Notes: generated by a model from the letters alone, not told the origin. A stretch of DNA of 64,000 nucleotides from Billgrantia campisalis (GCF_022341425.1 NZ_JABFUC010000001.1:1-64000); one strand, 5' to 3'. Shown: positions 26,679-36,112, counted from the stretch's first letter. Translations and numbers: made by a program.

Positions 26679-28744
26679 TGGTGGGGCGCAAGCTACCCAA
26701 GCGCCAGAGGCTGATCGGCCTATGGTTGCTGCTCAGTGGCATCAGCATCTTCGGTGGCGCGACCTTCGCCGCCTGGCTGGATCACCTGTTCGAGCCCCAG
26801 GGGTTGGCGCGCCTGGTGCTGTGGCTGGGCTGCTTCTCCGGCGGCGGCACGATCTTCCTGGTGGGCCTGCTGCTCGAACGCATGCTGTTCACCCCCCTGC
26901 GCCACCTGCAGGTTCAACTGGCCCGGCTGGTGGCCAACCCCGATGCCCGTGAGGACTATCCACCGGAGGGCTGGCTGCGCGGCCTGGGCCCGGACCTGAT
27001 GCGTGTGCGCGAGGCCTGGCGTGCCGACCGCCAGCGGCTCGCCACCGCCCACGCGGAAGGCGCACGCAGCGCGGCGCGCATCCGCCAGGAGCTCGAGACC
27101 CTGCTGCAGGTGCTCGACACGCCGCTGCTGCTGTGCGACCACCATCGCCGGCTACTGCTGCTCAACCACGCAGCCGAGACGCTGTTCGATGGTCACCCCG
27201 GGCTGGGGCTGGGCAAACGCCTCGATGCCCTGCTGCCGGCCAGCAGCCTTCAGGACGCCCTGAGCCAACTGCCCGATGACGGCTCGCCCCGGGAACTGCT
27301 GGTGCCAAGCGACGAGCGCTGGCTGCGGGTGGTGCTACGCCGCGTGCCCAACAGCAACGGCGAAACCCTGCTGACGCTGAGTGACACCACCGCCGCCTGG
27401 ACCAGCGAGATGGGCGCTCGCGCAAAACTCGCCGACACCCTGCCCCCGCTGCGCGGTCACGGCGCCAACCTGAGCAGCGCCGCCGAGGCACTGGGCAGCG
27501 CCCGTCATGCCGGTCGCCTCGACGACAACCTGCGCGACCGCCTGGAAGCGGTGATCGACGAGGAGAGCCGCGCCCTGAGCCAGGGCATCGAGCAGCTCGG
27601 CAAGCTGATCGAGGACATGCAGCAGCAGGGCGAGCGGCTAGTGCCGCTATGGTCCAACGATCTCTGGCAGTCACTCAACGAGCGGCTCAGGGACGACCCC
27701 GTGGAGGTCCAGCCGATCGGTATGCCGGCCTGGTTCAAGGGCGACGCCCCCGCCCTGCTGGTGCTGCTGGAATCCCTGCTCGAGCGTCTCCAGCAGCACA
27801 GCGGCAGCCCCGCCTTCGAAGGCGAGATGCTGCTCGGCAACCGCCGTGTCTATCTCGACCTGATCTGGCGCGGTGCACCGCTCTCCCAGCGCGAACTGGC
27901 CGCCTGGAGCGCTTCGCGGCTCGAGACCCTGCCGCTCAACCCAAGGGTCGGCGACCTGCTTCGTCAGCACGCCAGCGACGCCTGGAGCCTGGCCGACGAG
28001 GACGGCATCCATGCCCGCCTGCGCCTGCCGCTGCCCGCCGTGGAGCGGGTCGGCGCGCCGCGCGCCCAGCCACCGCCGCGTCCCGAGTTCCACGACTTCG
28101 GCATCGCCGACCTGCCGCCGCCTGACGCCGAGCTGGCCGCCCGTCCGCTGCGCGCACTCCAGGTCGTGGCCTTCGACACCGAGACCACCGGCCTCGAACT
28201 GCGCCGCGGCGATACCGTGATCAGCATCGGGGCCTGCCGTATCGTCAACGCCCGCCTGCTGGCCAGCGAAGTCTTCGACGTGCGGGTCGACCCCGGCAAG
28301 CCGATCCCCCCCGCCAGCACCGCCATCCACGGGCTCACCGATGCGGACGTGGCCGGCGCCCCGCCGCTGCCGGTGATCCTGCCGCGCTTTCGCGACTATA
28401 TCGGCGACGCGGTGATCCTGGCCCACAACGCCGCCTTCGACCTGCTGGCCCTGCAGCCGGCGGGGGCCAGCGTGACCTTCGACATGCCGGTGCTCGACAC
28501 CCTGCTGATCTCCCGCGCCCTGGACGACAGCCTGGACGGTCACGATCTGGATACCCTGGCCGAGCGCTACGATCTCAGCTTCCCACCAGGCACCCGGCAT
28601 ACCGCCCTGGGCGACGCCCGGGTCACCGCCGAGCTGTGGTTGGCGCTGCTGCCGCGCCTGGAGGCGCGCGGGATCGAAACCCTGGAGCAGGCGCTGGCGC
28701 TGCAGGCCAGTGCCCTGACCAAGGAGGACGCCTTCGCCTCATGA
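26678..28744 (+). CDS. Membrane PAS-like protein fused to a DnaQ-type 3'-5' exonuclease
   Basis: The 688-residue protein has two N-terminal membrane helices (about 10-33 and 44-66), a PAS-like region (about 135-245), a long helical histidine-kinase-like region without a recognisable H-box or ATPase (about 250-460), and a DEDDh exonuclease domain (about 490-670). Exonuclease motifs are FDTETTG (ExoI), HNAAFD (ExoII) and H-x4-D in TRHTALGDA (ExoIII), so it looks catalytically intact. It is coupled to the receiver upstream and overlaps the next small gene by 4 bp (ATGA). The role of a nuclease in a sensory operon is unknown. Confidence 0.88.
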   Translation: MVGRKLPKRQRLIGLWLLLSGISIFGGATFAAWLDHLFEPQGLARLVLWLGCFSGGGTIFLVGLLLERMLFTPLRHLQVQLARLVANPDAREDYPPEGWLRGLGPDLMRVREAWRADRQRLATAHAEGARSAARIRQELETLLQVLDTPLLLCDHHRRLLLLNHAAETLFDGHPGLGLGKRLDALLPASSLQDALSQLPDDGSPRELLVPSDERWLRVVLRRVPNSNGETLLTLSDTTAAWTSEMGARAKLADTLPPLRGHGANLSSAAEALGSARHAGRLDDNLRDRLEAVIDEESRALSQGIEQLGKLIEDMQQQGERLVPLWSNDLWQSLNERLRDDPVEVQPIGMPAWFKGDAPALLVLLESLLERLQQHSGSPAFEGEMLLGNRRVYLDLIWRGAPLSQRELAAWSASRLETLPLNPRVGDLLRQHASDAWSLADEDGIHARLRLPLPAVERVGAPRAQPPPRPEFHDFGIADLPPPDAELAARPLRALQVVAFDTETTGLELRRGDTVISIGACRIVNARLLASEVFDVRVDPGKPIPPASTAIHGLTDADVAGAPPLPVILPRFRDYIGDAVILAHNAAFDLLALQPAGASVTFDMPVLDTLLISRALDDSLDGHDLDTLAERYDLSFPPGTRHTALGDARVTAELWLALLPRLEARGIETLEQALALQASALTKEDAFAS

Positions 28745-28941
28745 TGAGCCCCTCGCGACTCAAGGAGCGGCTGATTGCCCTGATCATGGTGGCCGCGGTG
28801 CTCTTCCTGCCGCCGCTGGTGATGGTGGTGGACCGGCCGCCGGAGGTTGGGCTCTCCTGGCTGCCGCTGTATATCTTCGTCACCTGGGCATTGGTCATCG
28901 CCCTGGCGGCCTGGCTGCTCGAACAGCGCTCGGGAGACTGA
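28741..28941 (+). CDS. Small two-helix membrane protein upstream of the SLC5-STAC kinase (CbrX-like)
   Basis: The 66-residue protein has two hydrophobic helices (about 10-28 and 38-58). It overlaps the exonuclease gene by 4 bp and ends 4 bp before the kinase start, so all are probably translated in series. Position and size resemble CbrX, the small protein translationally coupled to the CbrA sensor kinase in Pseudomonas. Homology to CbrX is suggested by context, not shown. Confidence 0.75.
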   Translation: MMSPSRLKERLIALIMVAAVLFLPPLVMVVDRPPEVGLSWLPLYIFVTWALVIALAAWLLEQRSGD

Positions 28942-28945
28942 ACGG

Positions 28946-31708
28946 ATGCGCACGGACGCCATCGTCATCAGCGTCGCCTTCGGCTACCTGGCCCTGCTGT
29001 TCGTGATCGCCGCCTGGGGCGACCGGCGCGCCGAGCAGGGCCGCTCGCTGATCGGTTCGCCCACCGTCTACGCGCTCTCCATTGCCGTCTACTGCACCGC
29101 CTGGACCTTCTACGGCAGCGTGGGACGCGCGGCCCAGTACGGCCCCGGCTTCCTGCTGATCTACCTGGGCCCGACCCTGGCCATGCTCATGGCCCCCTTC
29201 ATGATCCGCAAGATGGTGCGCATCGCCCAGGTCCAGCGCATCACCTCCATCGCCGACTTCATCAGCGCCCGCTACGGCAAGAGCCAGGGGCTCGGCGCCC
29301 TGGTGGCACTCATCGCCCTGATCGGCATCACCCCCTATATCGCCCTGCAGCTCAAGGCGATCACCGTCAGCCATGCGGTGCTGGTCAACTACCCGCTGGC
29401 GCCGGAACTGAGCCTGGCCGAGGAAGCCTTCTGGGTCGACAAGTCGTTCTGGGTCGCCCTGGTTCTGGCGGTCTTCATCATCCTCTTCGGCACCCGCCAC
29501 CTGGACGCCAGCGAGCGTCACGAGGGCATGGTGGCGGCCATCGCCTTCGAGTCGATGGTCAAGCTGGTGGCCTTCCTGGCGGTGGGGGTGTTCGTGGTGT
29601 TCAGCCTGTTCCACGGCCCCGGCGACCTCTTCACCCAGGTGGCCGCCAGCCCCGAGCTGGTCGGCGCCCTGAGCCTCGAGGCGGTGCCCGGCGGCGCCAG
29701 CGGCTGGGTGGGCATGCTGGTGCTGGCCTTCCTGGCCTTCCTCACCCTGCCCCGCCAGTTCCAGGTGCTGGTGGTGGAGAACGTCGACGAACGCCATATC
29801 ACCCGCGCCAGCTGGCTGTTTCCGCTCTATCTGCTGGCGATCAACCTGTTCGTGATTCCGATCGCCATGGCCGGCCTGCTGCTCCCCGCCGGCAACCCCG
29901 ACCCGGACAGCTTCGTGCTGACCCTGCCGCTTTCCGCCGGCCTCGATGGGCTGCCCTTGCTGGTCTTCATCGGCGGCCTCTCAGCGGCCACGGGCATGGT
30001 GATCGTCGAGACCATCGCGCTCTCCACCATGGTCAGCAACCAGCTGGTGATGCCGCTGCTGCTGCGCTCCAAGCGCCTGCATCTGAGCTCCCAGGGCGGG
30101 CTGGCCGGCTGGCTGCTGGGCATTCGCCGGGTGGCCATCGTCCTCATCCTGCTGCTGGGCTATCTCTACCATGCGCTGATCGGCGACTCCTACAGCCTGG
30201 TGACCATCGGCCTGGTCTCCTTTGCCGCGGCCTGCCAGTTCGCCCCGGCCATGCTGATCGGCCTCTACTGGCGTGGCGCCACCGGCCGCGGCGCCGCCCT
30301 GGGGCTGATCGCCGGCACCCTGGTATGGGCCTGGACCCTGCTGATCCCCGGCTTCGCCCAGTCCGGCTGGCTCAACGACGCCTTCCTGGAGTACGGCCCC
30401 TGGGGCCTGAGCTGGCTGCGCCCCTATGCGCTGTTCGGCCTGGAAGGCTGGGACATCTACAGCCACTCGCTGCTGTGGAGCCTGATGGCCAATGTGGGGC
30501 TGCTGGTGGGGATATCGCTGTTCTCCCGCCAGAGCCCGGTGGAGAAGACCCAGGCGGCACTGTTCACCGAGGCGATGCACCCCGGGCTCATCGAATCCTC
30601 GCTGTGGCACGGCCAGACCACCCGGGGCGAACTCCGCACTCTGGTCACTCGCTACCTGGGCGCGGGCGCCACGGCGCGGGTCTTTGCCGACGTTCCCAAC
30701 GCCGGCCCGGATGATGATTGGCCGGCCCCCCCCGACTTGATCACCCGCGCGGAACAGGCCCTGGCGGGGGCGCTGGGCAGCGCCTCCTCGCGAGTGCTGA
30801 TCAACTCCCTGGTGCGCGGCGAGGCGCTGGACCTGGAGTCGGTACTGAGCATCCTCGACACCACCTCCGAGACCCTGGAGATGAACCGACGCCTGGAGCA
30901 GCAGTCCCGCGAGCTGGCCCAGGCCAGCGAGGAGCTGCGCGCCGCCAACGAGCGCCTGCGCGAGCTCGACCGCCTCAAGGACGAGTTCGTGGCAATGGTC
31001 AGCCACGAACTGCGCACCCCCCTGACCTCAATCCGCGCCTTCGCCGAGATCCTGCGCGACGGCAGAGACCTGCCGGAGGAGAAGCGCATTCACTTCCTCG
31101 ACGTGGTGGTGCTGGAGAGCCAGCGGCTGTCACGGCTGATCGAGGAGATTCTCGACCTGGCCCGGCTGGAGAGCGGCCGGCTGACCCTGACCCCCCAGCG
31201 CCTCGACCTGGTGGCCCTTGCCCGCCACAGTGTGGATGCGGTGCATCGTCTGCAGGAGGACCGCGGCGTGAGCCTGGAGGTGGACATCGAGGTGGACGAA
31301 GCGCCGGTGATTGGCGACCCGGACCGGCTCGAACAGGTGATCATCAACCTGCTCGATAACGCCGGCAAGTTCGCCGACGACGACGCCCCGCGGGTACGCC
31401 TGCACCTCACCCCCCACAAGCAGCACTATCGTCTCAGCGTCGAGGACAACGGGCCCGGCATCGCCGAGGAGGAGCGCGAGCGGGTGTTCGAGAAGTTCCA
31501 CCAGATCAAGCGCCATGGCGCCGGCGCCGGCAAGGCCAAGGGCCGCCCCCGGGGCAGCGGCCTGGGCCTGCCGATCAGCCGCGGCATCGTCGCCCACCTG
31601 GGCGGACGACTATGGGTCGAGGAGGCGCCGAAGCTAAAGGGCGCCTGCCTGGTGATGGAGCTTCCCGCGGCGCCTGCCGAAACAGCGGCTAGCGCTTCGC
31701 CACCTTGA
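28946..31708 (+). CDS. Sodium/solute-symporter-type (SLC5-STAC) sensor histidine kinase, CbrA/CrbS family
   Basis: The 920-residue protein combines an SLC5-type transporter domain of about 13 membrane helices (1-530), a STAC linker domain (about 545-650), a coiled coil, and a histidine kinase core (about 670-910). Kinase motifs are the H-box SHELRTPL with H687, the N-box INLLDNAGKF, and the glycine-rich EDNGPGI and GSGLGLP. Relatives CbrA and CrbS sense or move histidine or acetate and control carbon-source use. The start at 28946 fits the first helix. The kinase gene overlaps the convergent DUF294 gene by 20 bp. Confidence 0.93.
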   Translation: MRTDAIVISVAFGYLALLFVIAAWGDRRAEQGRSLIGSPTVYALSIAVYCTAWTFYGSVGRAAQYGPGFLLIYLGPTLAMLMAPFMIRKMVRIAQVQRITSIADFISARYGKSQGLGALVALIALIGITPYIALQLKAITVSHAVLVNYPLAPELSLAEEAFWVDKSFWVALVLAVFIILFGTRHLDASERHEGMVAAIAFESMVKLVAFLAVGVFVVFSLFHGPGDLFTQVAASPELVGALSLEAVPGGASGWVGMLVLAFLAFLTLPRQFQVLVVENVDERHITRASWLFPLYLLAINLFVIPIAMAGLLLPAGNPDPDSFVLTLPLSAGLDGLPLLVFIGGLSAATGMVIVETIALSTMVSNQLVMPLLLRSKRLHLSSQGGLAGWLLGIRRVAIVLILLLGYLYHALIGDSYSLVTIGLVSFAAACQFAPAMLIGLYWRGATGRGAALGLIAGTLVWAWTLLIPGFAQSGWLNDAFLEYGPWGLSWLRPYALFGLEGWDIYSHSLLWSLMANVGLLVGISLFSRQSPVEKTQAALFTEAMHPGLIESSLWHGQTTRGELRTLVTRYLGAGATARVFADVPNAGPDDDWPAPPDLITRAEQALAGALGSASSRVLINSLVRGEALDLESVLSILDTTSETLEMNRRLEQQSRELAQASEELRAANERLRELDRLKDEFVAMVSHELRTPLTSIRAFAEILRDGRDLPEEKRIHFLDVVVLESQRLSRLIEEILDLARLESGRLTLTPQRLDLVALARHSVDAVHRLQEDRGVSLEVDIEVDEAPVIGDPDRLEQVIINLLDNAGKFADDDAPRVRLHLTPHKQHYRLSVEDNGPGIAEEERERVFEKFHQIKRHGAGAGKAKGRPRGSGLGLPISRGIVAHLGGRLWVEEAPKLKGACLVMELPAAPAETAASASPP

Positions 31709-32813
31709 CCAGGCCGCGAATCTGCTGCATGTCGTGGCGCATCAGCAGCCGTTCGTCCTCCTCCAGGCGGGCGACATCGATCCAGCCGTCGGGGATGGCG
31801 CTCTGCTTTAGGGTTTCGCGCTGGGCCGCCAGCAGCTGCGCCTGCAGCCGCGCCAGCGTCGAGGCCAGCGCCTGGGCCTGGCGATTGGAGAGCGCCTCCT
31901 TGACCACCAGAGCGGCCAGCCGCGAGCGGGTATCCGGCACCCGCACGCCGTGCCGCAGCGCCAGCAGCCGTACCCCCCCCGCCAGCGGCAACAGCCCCTG
32001 GCGCTTGAGGTTCAAGGCGTCGTCGTGGGGGGCGCCCTCGCCGTCACCGGCGAGCCGCCCGAAGCGGTCCAGGGCGACCGGGAGCTCGTCGAGCAGTGCG
32101 GCCATCTCGTCGAGAAACAGCCCCGAACGCGGCATCAGCTGCTGGACATGGGCGCTCAGCGACTCGGCCAGCCCCGCATCGCCGTACACCGCCGAAAAGT
32201 CGAGCAGGATATTGGCCTGCTGCACCCGCTTGACCCGCCGGTCGGCGGTCCACAGCGTCAGTTGTTCACACCACTCCGAGAGGCGCTTGCGCCACATCGG
32301 CCAGCGCGCCATCACATGCCCCCTGCACAGCGGAATGCCGGCCTCGTCCAGGCGCGCGGTGAAGCGCTCTCCCAGCGACTGGAAATAGCCGTCGATCTCG
32401 GTATGCCGCGAATCCGGATAGTCATCGACGATCATGGCATTGTCCTGATCCGGGGCGAGCAGGCTCTCGTGGCGGGCCCCGGAGCCGAGCATCAATACGC
32501 AGAAGGCCACCGGCGGCTCACCCCAGCCCTGCCCCGCCATCTCGTTGAGCGAGAGCTCGATGGCGCGCCGGTAGAGCCAGTCATTGTGATCGCTGATCAG
32601 CTGGCTGATGCGCCAGCCCGGCAGGTCGAGCCGGTCCAGCGCCTCCACCAGCCTCGCCTGCCAGGCGCGGGCCTCGGCCAGGCTGGGCGCCGGGCCCAGC
32701 TCGACCAGGACATCGCGCAACGGCGCAAGCAGTGGCGGCAGGGTCGCGGGGGCGGGTAGGGAGTCGGCGGCAAAGAGGTCACGCCAGGGCGAGGCACGGT
32801 GCAGCAGGCGCAT
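31689..32813 (-). CDS. DUF294 putative nucleotidyltransferase
   Basis: The 374-residue protein has the DUF294 nucleotidyltransferase core with GSGARHE and the acidic PDQDNAM metal site (about 110-130), followed by a DUF294 C-terminal domain. It lacks the CBS and cyclic-nucleotide domains often found ahead of this core. Genes of this type commonly neighbour acetate transporters, DnaQ-like exonucleases and SLC5-type kinases, as here, but no substrate is established. Its 3' end overlaps that of the kinase gene by 20 bp. Confidence 0.88.
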   Translation of the reverse strand: MRLLHRASPWRDLFAADSLPAPATLPPLLAPLRDVLVELGPAPSLAEARAWQARLVEALDRLDLPGWRISQLISDHNDWLYRRAIELSLNEMAGQGWGEPPVAFCVLMLGSGARHESLLAPDQDNAMIVDDYPDSRHTEIDGYFQSLGERFTARLDEAGIPLCRGHVMARWPMWRKRLSEWCEQLTLWTADRRVKRVQQANILLDFSAVYGDAGLAESLSAHVQQLMPRSGLFLDEMAALLDELPVALDRFGRLAGDGEGAPHDDALNLKRQGLLPLAGGVRLLALRHGVRVPDTRSRLAALVVKEALSNRQAQALASTLARLQAQLLAAQRETLKQSAIPDGWIDVARLEEDERLLMRHDMQQIRGLVKVAKR

Positions 32814-32846
32814 ACTGGCTCCGGGAGTCGGGTATCGCCCCAGTGT

Positions 32847-32867
32847 AAAGCGGCCGCGGGCCGCTTT
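32847..32867 (-). terminator. Hairpin between hlyU-like and DUF294 genes
   Basis: AAAGCGGCC and GGCCGCTTT form a 9-bp stem with a 3-base loop. Read on the minus strand it follows the hlyU-like gene and ends in a short T-run within the stem. Confidence 0.5.
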
Positions 32868-32965
32868 CCCTTCTCCTAAGGATGAATAGCAGAGCAGAAA
32901 TATCGCTCGAGGCTGCTCCGGCGCCTCTCGCTACGCCCTGGGTACCGGATGGCGCATCGGCCCAC

Positions 32966-33271
32966 TCAGCGGGGCTTGAACATCTCGTCGCCCACCTGAT
33001 CGATATAGCGCTGGGCCTTGCTGACCATGAGCTGGTCGCAGGCCTCGCGGCCAGGCACCAGGTCGGAGCGCTCGAAGCGGTGCTCGAGGGCCTCGCCGGC
33101 CTGCCCCTCGGCCGGCTTGCGAATCCAGCCGCTGACCCGGAACTGGCCGCCCTGCTCTTCCGGCTCGGAGATGATCTGGTAGCCCTTGTATTCCACCGGC
33201 TCGGCGGCATGGCGCGATGCCGGCTTGTCACTACCGCCGCCAAACAGCCCGGACAACAGTTTCTTAAGCAT
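32966..33271 (-). CDS. HlyU-family protein
   Basis: The 101-residue protein matches the HlyU family in length and in its VEYKGYQI...GGQFRVSGWI core. HlyU of Vibrio cholerae is a winged-helix activator of haemolysin genes, but this short Pfam family shares its name loosely and its role here is uncertain. The start at 33271 follows AGGAGA. It lies 76 bp after argG, beyond a strong hairpin. Confidence 0.8.
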   Translation of the reverse strand: MLKKLLSGLFGGGSDKPASRHAAEPVEYKGYQIISEPEEQGGQFRVSGWIRKPAEGQAGEALEHRFERSDLVPGREACDQLMVSKAQRYIDQVGDEMFKPR

Positions 33272-33296
33272 GGTCTTCTCCTGAATCCTGAAACGA

Positions 33297-33323
33297 CGAC
33301 GCCGGCTCTGGCGGCCGGCGTCG
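33297..33323 (-). terminator. Terminator-like hairpin after argG
   Basis: CGACGCCGGC and its exact complement form a 10-bp stem with a 7-base loop, 24 bp after the argG stop on the minus strand, followed by TCGTTTC. Confidence 0.65.
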
Positions 33324-33347
33324 CAATGAAGAGAGTGGTTACGAGGC

Positions 33348-34568
33348 TTAGTCCTGCTGGCGGCCCTTACCGGCAGCAATACGCAGGCGCAGGGCGTTGA
33401 GCTTGATGAAGCCCTCGGCGTCCTTCTGGTCGTAGGCGCCGGCGTCGTCCTCGAAGGTGGCGATGGACTCGTCGAACAGCGACTGTTCCGACTTGCGGCC
33501 CACCGGCGTGGCATTGCCCTTGTAGAGCTTCATGCGCACCACGCCGGAGACGTTCTTCTGAGTCTCGTCGATGGCAGCCTGCAGCATACGACGCTCCGGG
33601 CTCCACCAGTAGCCGTTGTAGATCACCTCGGCGTACTTGGGCATCAGCTCATCCTTGAGGTGGGCTTCTTCCCGGTCCAGGGTGAGCGACTCGATGGCGC
33701 GGTGGGCACGCAGCATGATGGTGCCGCCGGGCGTCTCATAGCAGCCGCGGGACTTCATGCCCACGTAGCGGTTCTCGACGATATCGAGCCGGCCGATGCC
33801 GTTGTCACCGCCCAGCTTGTTGAGAGTCTCGAGCACCTCGTGGGGCTTCATGGCCTTGCCGTCGATGGCGACGATATCGCCCTTCTCATAGGTCAGCTCC
33901 ACATAGGTGGGCTGATCCGGCGCAGCTTCCGGCGACACGCTCCAGCGCCACATGTCCTCCTCGGCCTCGGCCCAGGGGTCCTCGAGAATGCCGCCCTCAT
34001 AGGAGATATGCAGCAGGTTGGCGTCCATCGAGTAGGGCGACTTCTTCTTGCCGCTGGAGAAATCCACGGGAATCTCGTGCTGCTCGCAGTAGGCCATCAG
34101 CTTCTCGCGGGAGGTCAGGTCCCACTCGCGCCAGGGGGCGATGACCTTGACCCCGGGCTTGAGCGCATAGGCGCCCAGCTCGAAGCGCACCTGATCGTTG
34201 CCCTTGCCGGTGGCGCCGTGGGAGATGGCGTCGGCGCCGGTCTCGTTGGCGATCTCGATCAGGCGGCGGGCGATCAGCGGCCGCGCAATGGAGGTGCCGA
34301 GCAGGTACTCGCCCTCGTAGATGGTATTGGCGCGGAACATCGGGTAAACGTAGTCGCGGACGAACTCCTCGCGCAGGTCCTCGATGTAGATCTCCTTGAC
34401 GCCCAGGGCCTCTGCCTTGGCGCGGGCCGGCTCGACCTCCTCGCCCTGACCGATGTCGGCGGTGAAGGTCACGACCTCGCAGTCGTAGGTTTCCTGCAAC
34501 CACTTGACGATGACGGATGTGTCCAGGCCGCCGGAATAGGCGAGCACGACCTTCTTGACATCGGACAT
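33348..34568 (-). CDS. argG: Argininosuccinate synthase
   Basis: The 406-residue enzyme joins citrulline and aspartate in arginine synthesis. The ATP-binding loop AYSGGLDTS is at about 10-18, and the citrulline/aspartate-binding segments [15 protein letters not shown] and YSMDANL follow. Length is typical of the non-E. coli type (about 400). AAGGAG precedes the ATG. argF, the preceding step of the pathway, is 1.7 kb away on the other strand. Confidence 0.97.
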   Translation of the reverse strand: MSDVKKVVLAYSGGLDTSVIVKWLQETYDCEVVTFTADIGQGEEVEPARAKAEALGVKEIYIEDLREEFVRDYVYPMFRANTIYEGEYLLGTSIARPLIARRLIEIANETGADAISHGATGKGNDQVRFELGAYALKPGVKVIAPWREWDLTSREKLMAYCEQHEIPVDFSSGKKKSPYSMDANLLHISYEGGILEDPWAEAEEDMWRWSVSPEAAPDQPTYVELTYEKGDIVAIDGKAMKPHEVLETLNKLGGDNGIGRLDIVENRYVGMKSRGCYETPGGTIMLRAHRAIESLTLDREEAHLKDELMPKYAEVIYNGYWWSPERRMLQAAIDETQKNVSGVVRMKLYKGNATPVGRKSEQSLFDESIATFEDDAGAYDQKDAEGFIKLNALRLRIAAGKGRQQD

Positions 34569-34729
34569 GCTGGGGCTCCTTGTGATGAACGTCTAGGGCC
34601 GCTGATTATAGCGTGGCAGCGCCGCGGCGAATACCGGCGGCGGGACGTGTCGCAACCAAGCTGCTAGACTTTCGGCCATTTCACGCAGCGCCTGTGCAGC
34701 AGGTGAACTTCGATCCGGCTTCGACCTTG

Positions 34730-34871
34730 GGAAGCGCTGAACAAATTGTCGAGCGAGATGAAGCGCAAGGCGCACGGAGCACAGGAACCGGAGCATATGG
34801 GGTATATGTGAGGCTTCCGCGCACCGCGCAACGCAGCGATTCGCTCGCGCAGGCATTTGTGCAGTGTTTCC
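34730..34871 (-). mobile_element. MITE-like 142-bp element, copy 2 (inverted relative to copy 1)
   Basis: On the minus strand this is the same 142-bp sequence as 17170-17311 with three substitutions. It has the same terminal inverted repeats and is flanked by direct CTTG repeats (34726-34729 and 34872-34875). It lies between the divergent argG and rnt genes, 37 bp before the rnt start, so it may have displaced or donated promoter sequence. Confidence 0.85.
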
Positions 34872-34908
34872 CTTGTCAAGGATGGAATGCCACACTAAGG
34901 AGAGCCTA

Positions 34909-35574
34909 ATGAGCGAGGCGATCGCCCGCGAGCTGATGGCCCAGCGCTTCCGCAGTTTTCTGCCCGTGGTAGTGGATCTGGAAACCGGCGGCTTCAACGC
35001 CGAACGCGACGCGATCCTCGAGATCGCCGCCGTGACCCTGACCATGGACCCCGAGGGCAATCTCCTGCCCGATGCCACCTACGCCTTTCACATCAAGCCG
35101 TTCGAGGGCGCCAACGTCGAGCAGTCGGCGCTGGACTTCACCGGCATCAAGCTCGACGACCCGCTGCGCCAGCGCGTCGCCCTGAGCGAGGCCGAAGCCC
35201 TGGGCGAGATCTTCCGCCCGGTGCGCAAGTCGATCAAGGCCCACGGCTGCACCCGGGCGGTGCTGGTGGGCCATAACGCCGCCTTCGACCACGGTTTTCT
35301 CAACGCCGCCGTGGCGCGCTGCGGCATCAAGCGCAACCCCTTCCACCCCTTTTCCAGCTTCGACACCGCCAGCCTGTCGGGGCTGGTCTACGGCCAGACG
35401 GTGCTGGCCCGCGCCTGCCGGGCCGCCGGCATCCCCTTCGACAACCAGGAAGCCCACTCCGCCCGCTACGACACCGAGCGCACGGCGGAGCTGTTCTGCG
35501 CCATCGTCAATCGCTACAAGGACCTTGGCGGCTGGGCCCTGGCCCAGCGCGAGCAGGGAATGGAGGAAGCCTAG
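34909..35574 (+). CDS. rnt: Ribonuclease T
   Basis: The 221-residue DEDDh 3'-5' exoribonuclease trims tRNA, 5S and 23S rRNA ends. ExoI is VDLETGG with D23 and E25, the same numbers as in E. coli. ExoII is [11 protein letters not shown] and ExoIII is [11 protein letters not shown]. The start at 34909 follows AAGGAGAG; upstream frame extension to 34864 reads into the MITE-like element and is rejected. Confidence 0.96.
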   Translation: MSEAIARELMAQRFRSFLPVVVDLETGGFNAERDAILEIAAVTLTMDPEGNLLPDATYAFHIKPFEGANVEQSALDFTGIKLDDPLRQRVALSEAEALGEIFRPVRKSIKAHGCTRAVLVGHNAAFDHGFLNAAVARCGIKRNPFHPFSSFDTASLSGLVYGQTVLARACRAAGIPFDNQEAHSARYDTERTAELFCAIVNRYKDLGGWALAQREQGMEEA

Positions 35575-35575
35575 G

Positions 35576-35666
35576 TTCGAGGTGCGAGGTGCGAGGGGCG
35601 AGGGGCGAGGTGCGAGGTGCGAGGGGCGAGGGGCGAGGTTCTAGGGACGAGGAGCGAGGAGCGAGG
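35576..35666. repeat. Heptanucleotide tandem repeat (NNCGAGG)x13
   Basis: Thirteen 7-bp units with consensus TGCGAGG or GGCGAGG follow the rnt stop. The first part shows a higher-order 28-bp pattern, two T-units then two G-units, repeated twice. Strongly biased purine strand. It is non-coding and sits between convergent genes. Confidence 0.9.
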
Positions 35667-35698
35667 GATCCATGAAATGAGCCTTCTCCCCCAAATGC

Positions 35699-35730
35699 AG
35701 CAGGCCCGCCATAGCTCTGGCGGGCCTGCT
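35699..35730. terminator. Bidirectional terminator-like hairpin between rnt and grxD
   Basis: AGCAGGCCCGCC and its exact complement form a 12-bp stem with an 8-base loop between two convergent genes. No T-run follows on either strand. Confidence 0.6.
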
Positions 35731-35776
35731 TCCTGCGGCCTATCGCTTACCGCTTGATGCGCCGGGCGCAGCCGGG

Positions 35777-36112
35777 TCAGGCGTCGTCTTTGTGCTTGGC
35801 GGCGGTTTCCTTGATCAGTTTCTCCAGCTCGCCGCTCTGGTGCATCTCCGCGACGATATCGCAGCCCCCGACCAGTTCGCCCTCGACCCACAGCTGCGGG
35901 AAGGTGGGCCAGTTGGCGTACTTGGGCAGCTCGGCGCGGATATCGGGATTGTCCAGCACGTTGACGAAGGCGAAGCGCTCGCCACAGGACATCAGGGCCT
36001 GGACGGTCTGGGCGGAGAAGCCGCACTGCGGCAGCTGCGGGGTGCCCTTCATGTAGATAAGGATGGGGTTCTCGCCGATCTGACGCTGGATGTTCTCGAT
36101 GGTCGTGCTCAT
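35777..36112 (-). CDS. grxD: Monothiol glutaredoxin Grx4
   Basis: The 111-residue protein has the CGFS active site at 30-33, a WPTFPQLW cis-proline loop and the GGCDIV glutathione-binding motif. CGFS glutaredoxins carry and deliver [2Fe-2S] clusters, often with BolA. The start at 36112 follows GGGAG; the frame is open to 36226 but is not conserved there. Confidence 0.96.
   Translation of the reverse strand: MSTTIENIQRQIGENPILIYMKGTPQLPQCGFSAQTVQALMSCGERFAFVNVLDNPDIRAELPKYANWPTFPQLWVEGELVGGCDIVAEMHQSGELEKLIKETAAKHKDDA

Noticed and set aside
35576..35666. CRISPR array
   Set aside because: Units are only 7 bp with no spacers and no cas genes nearby.
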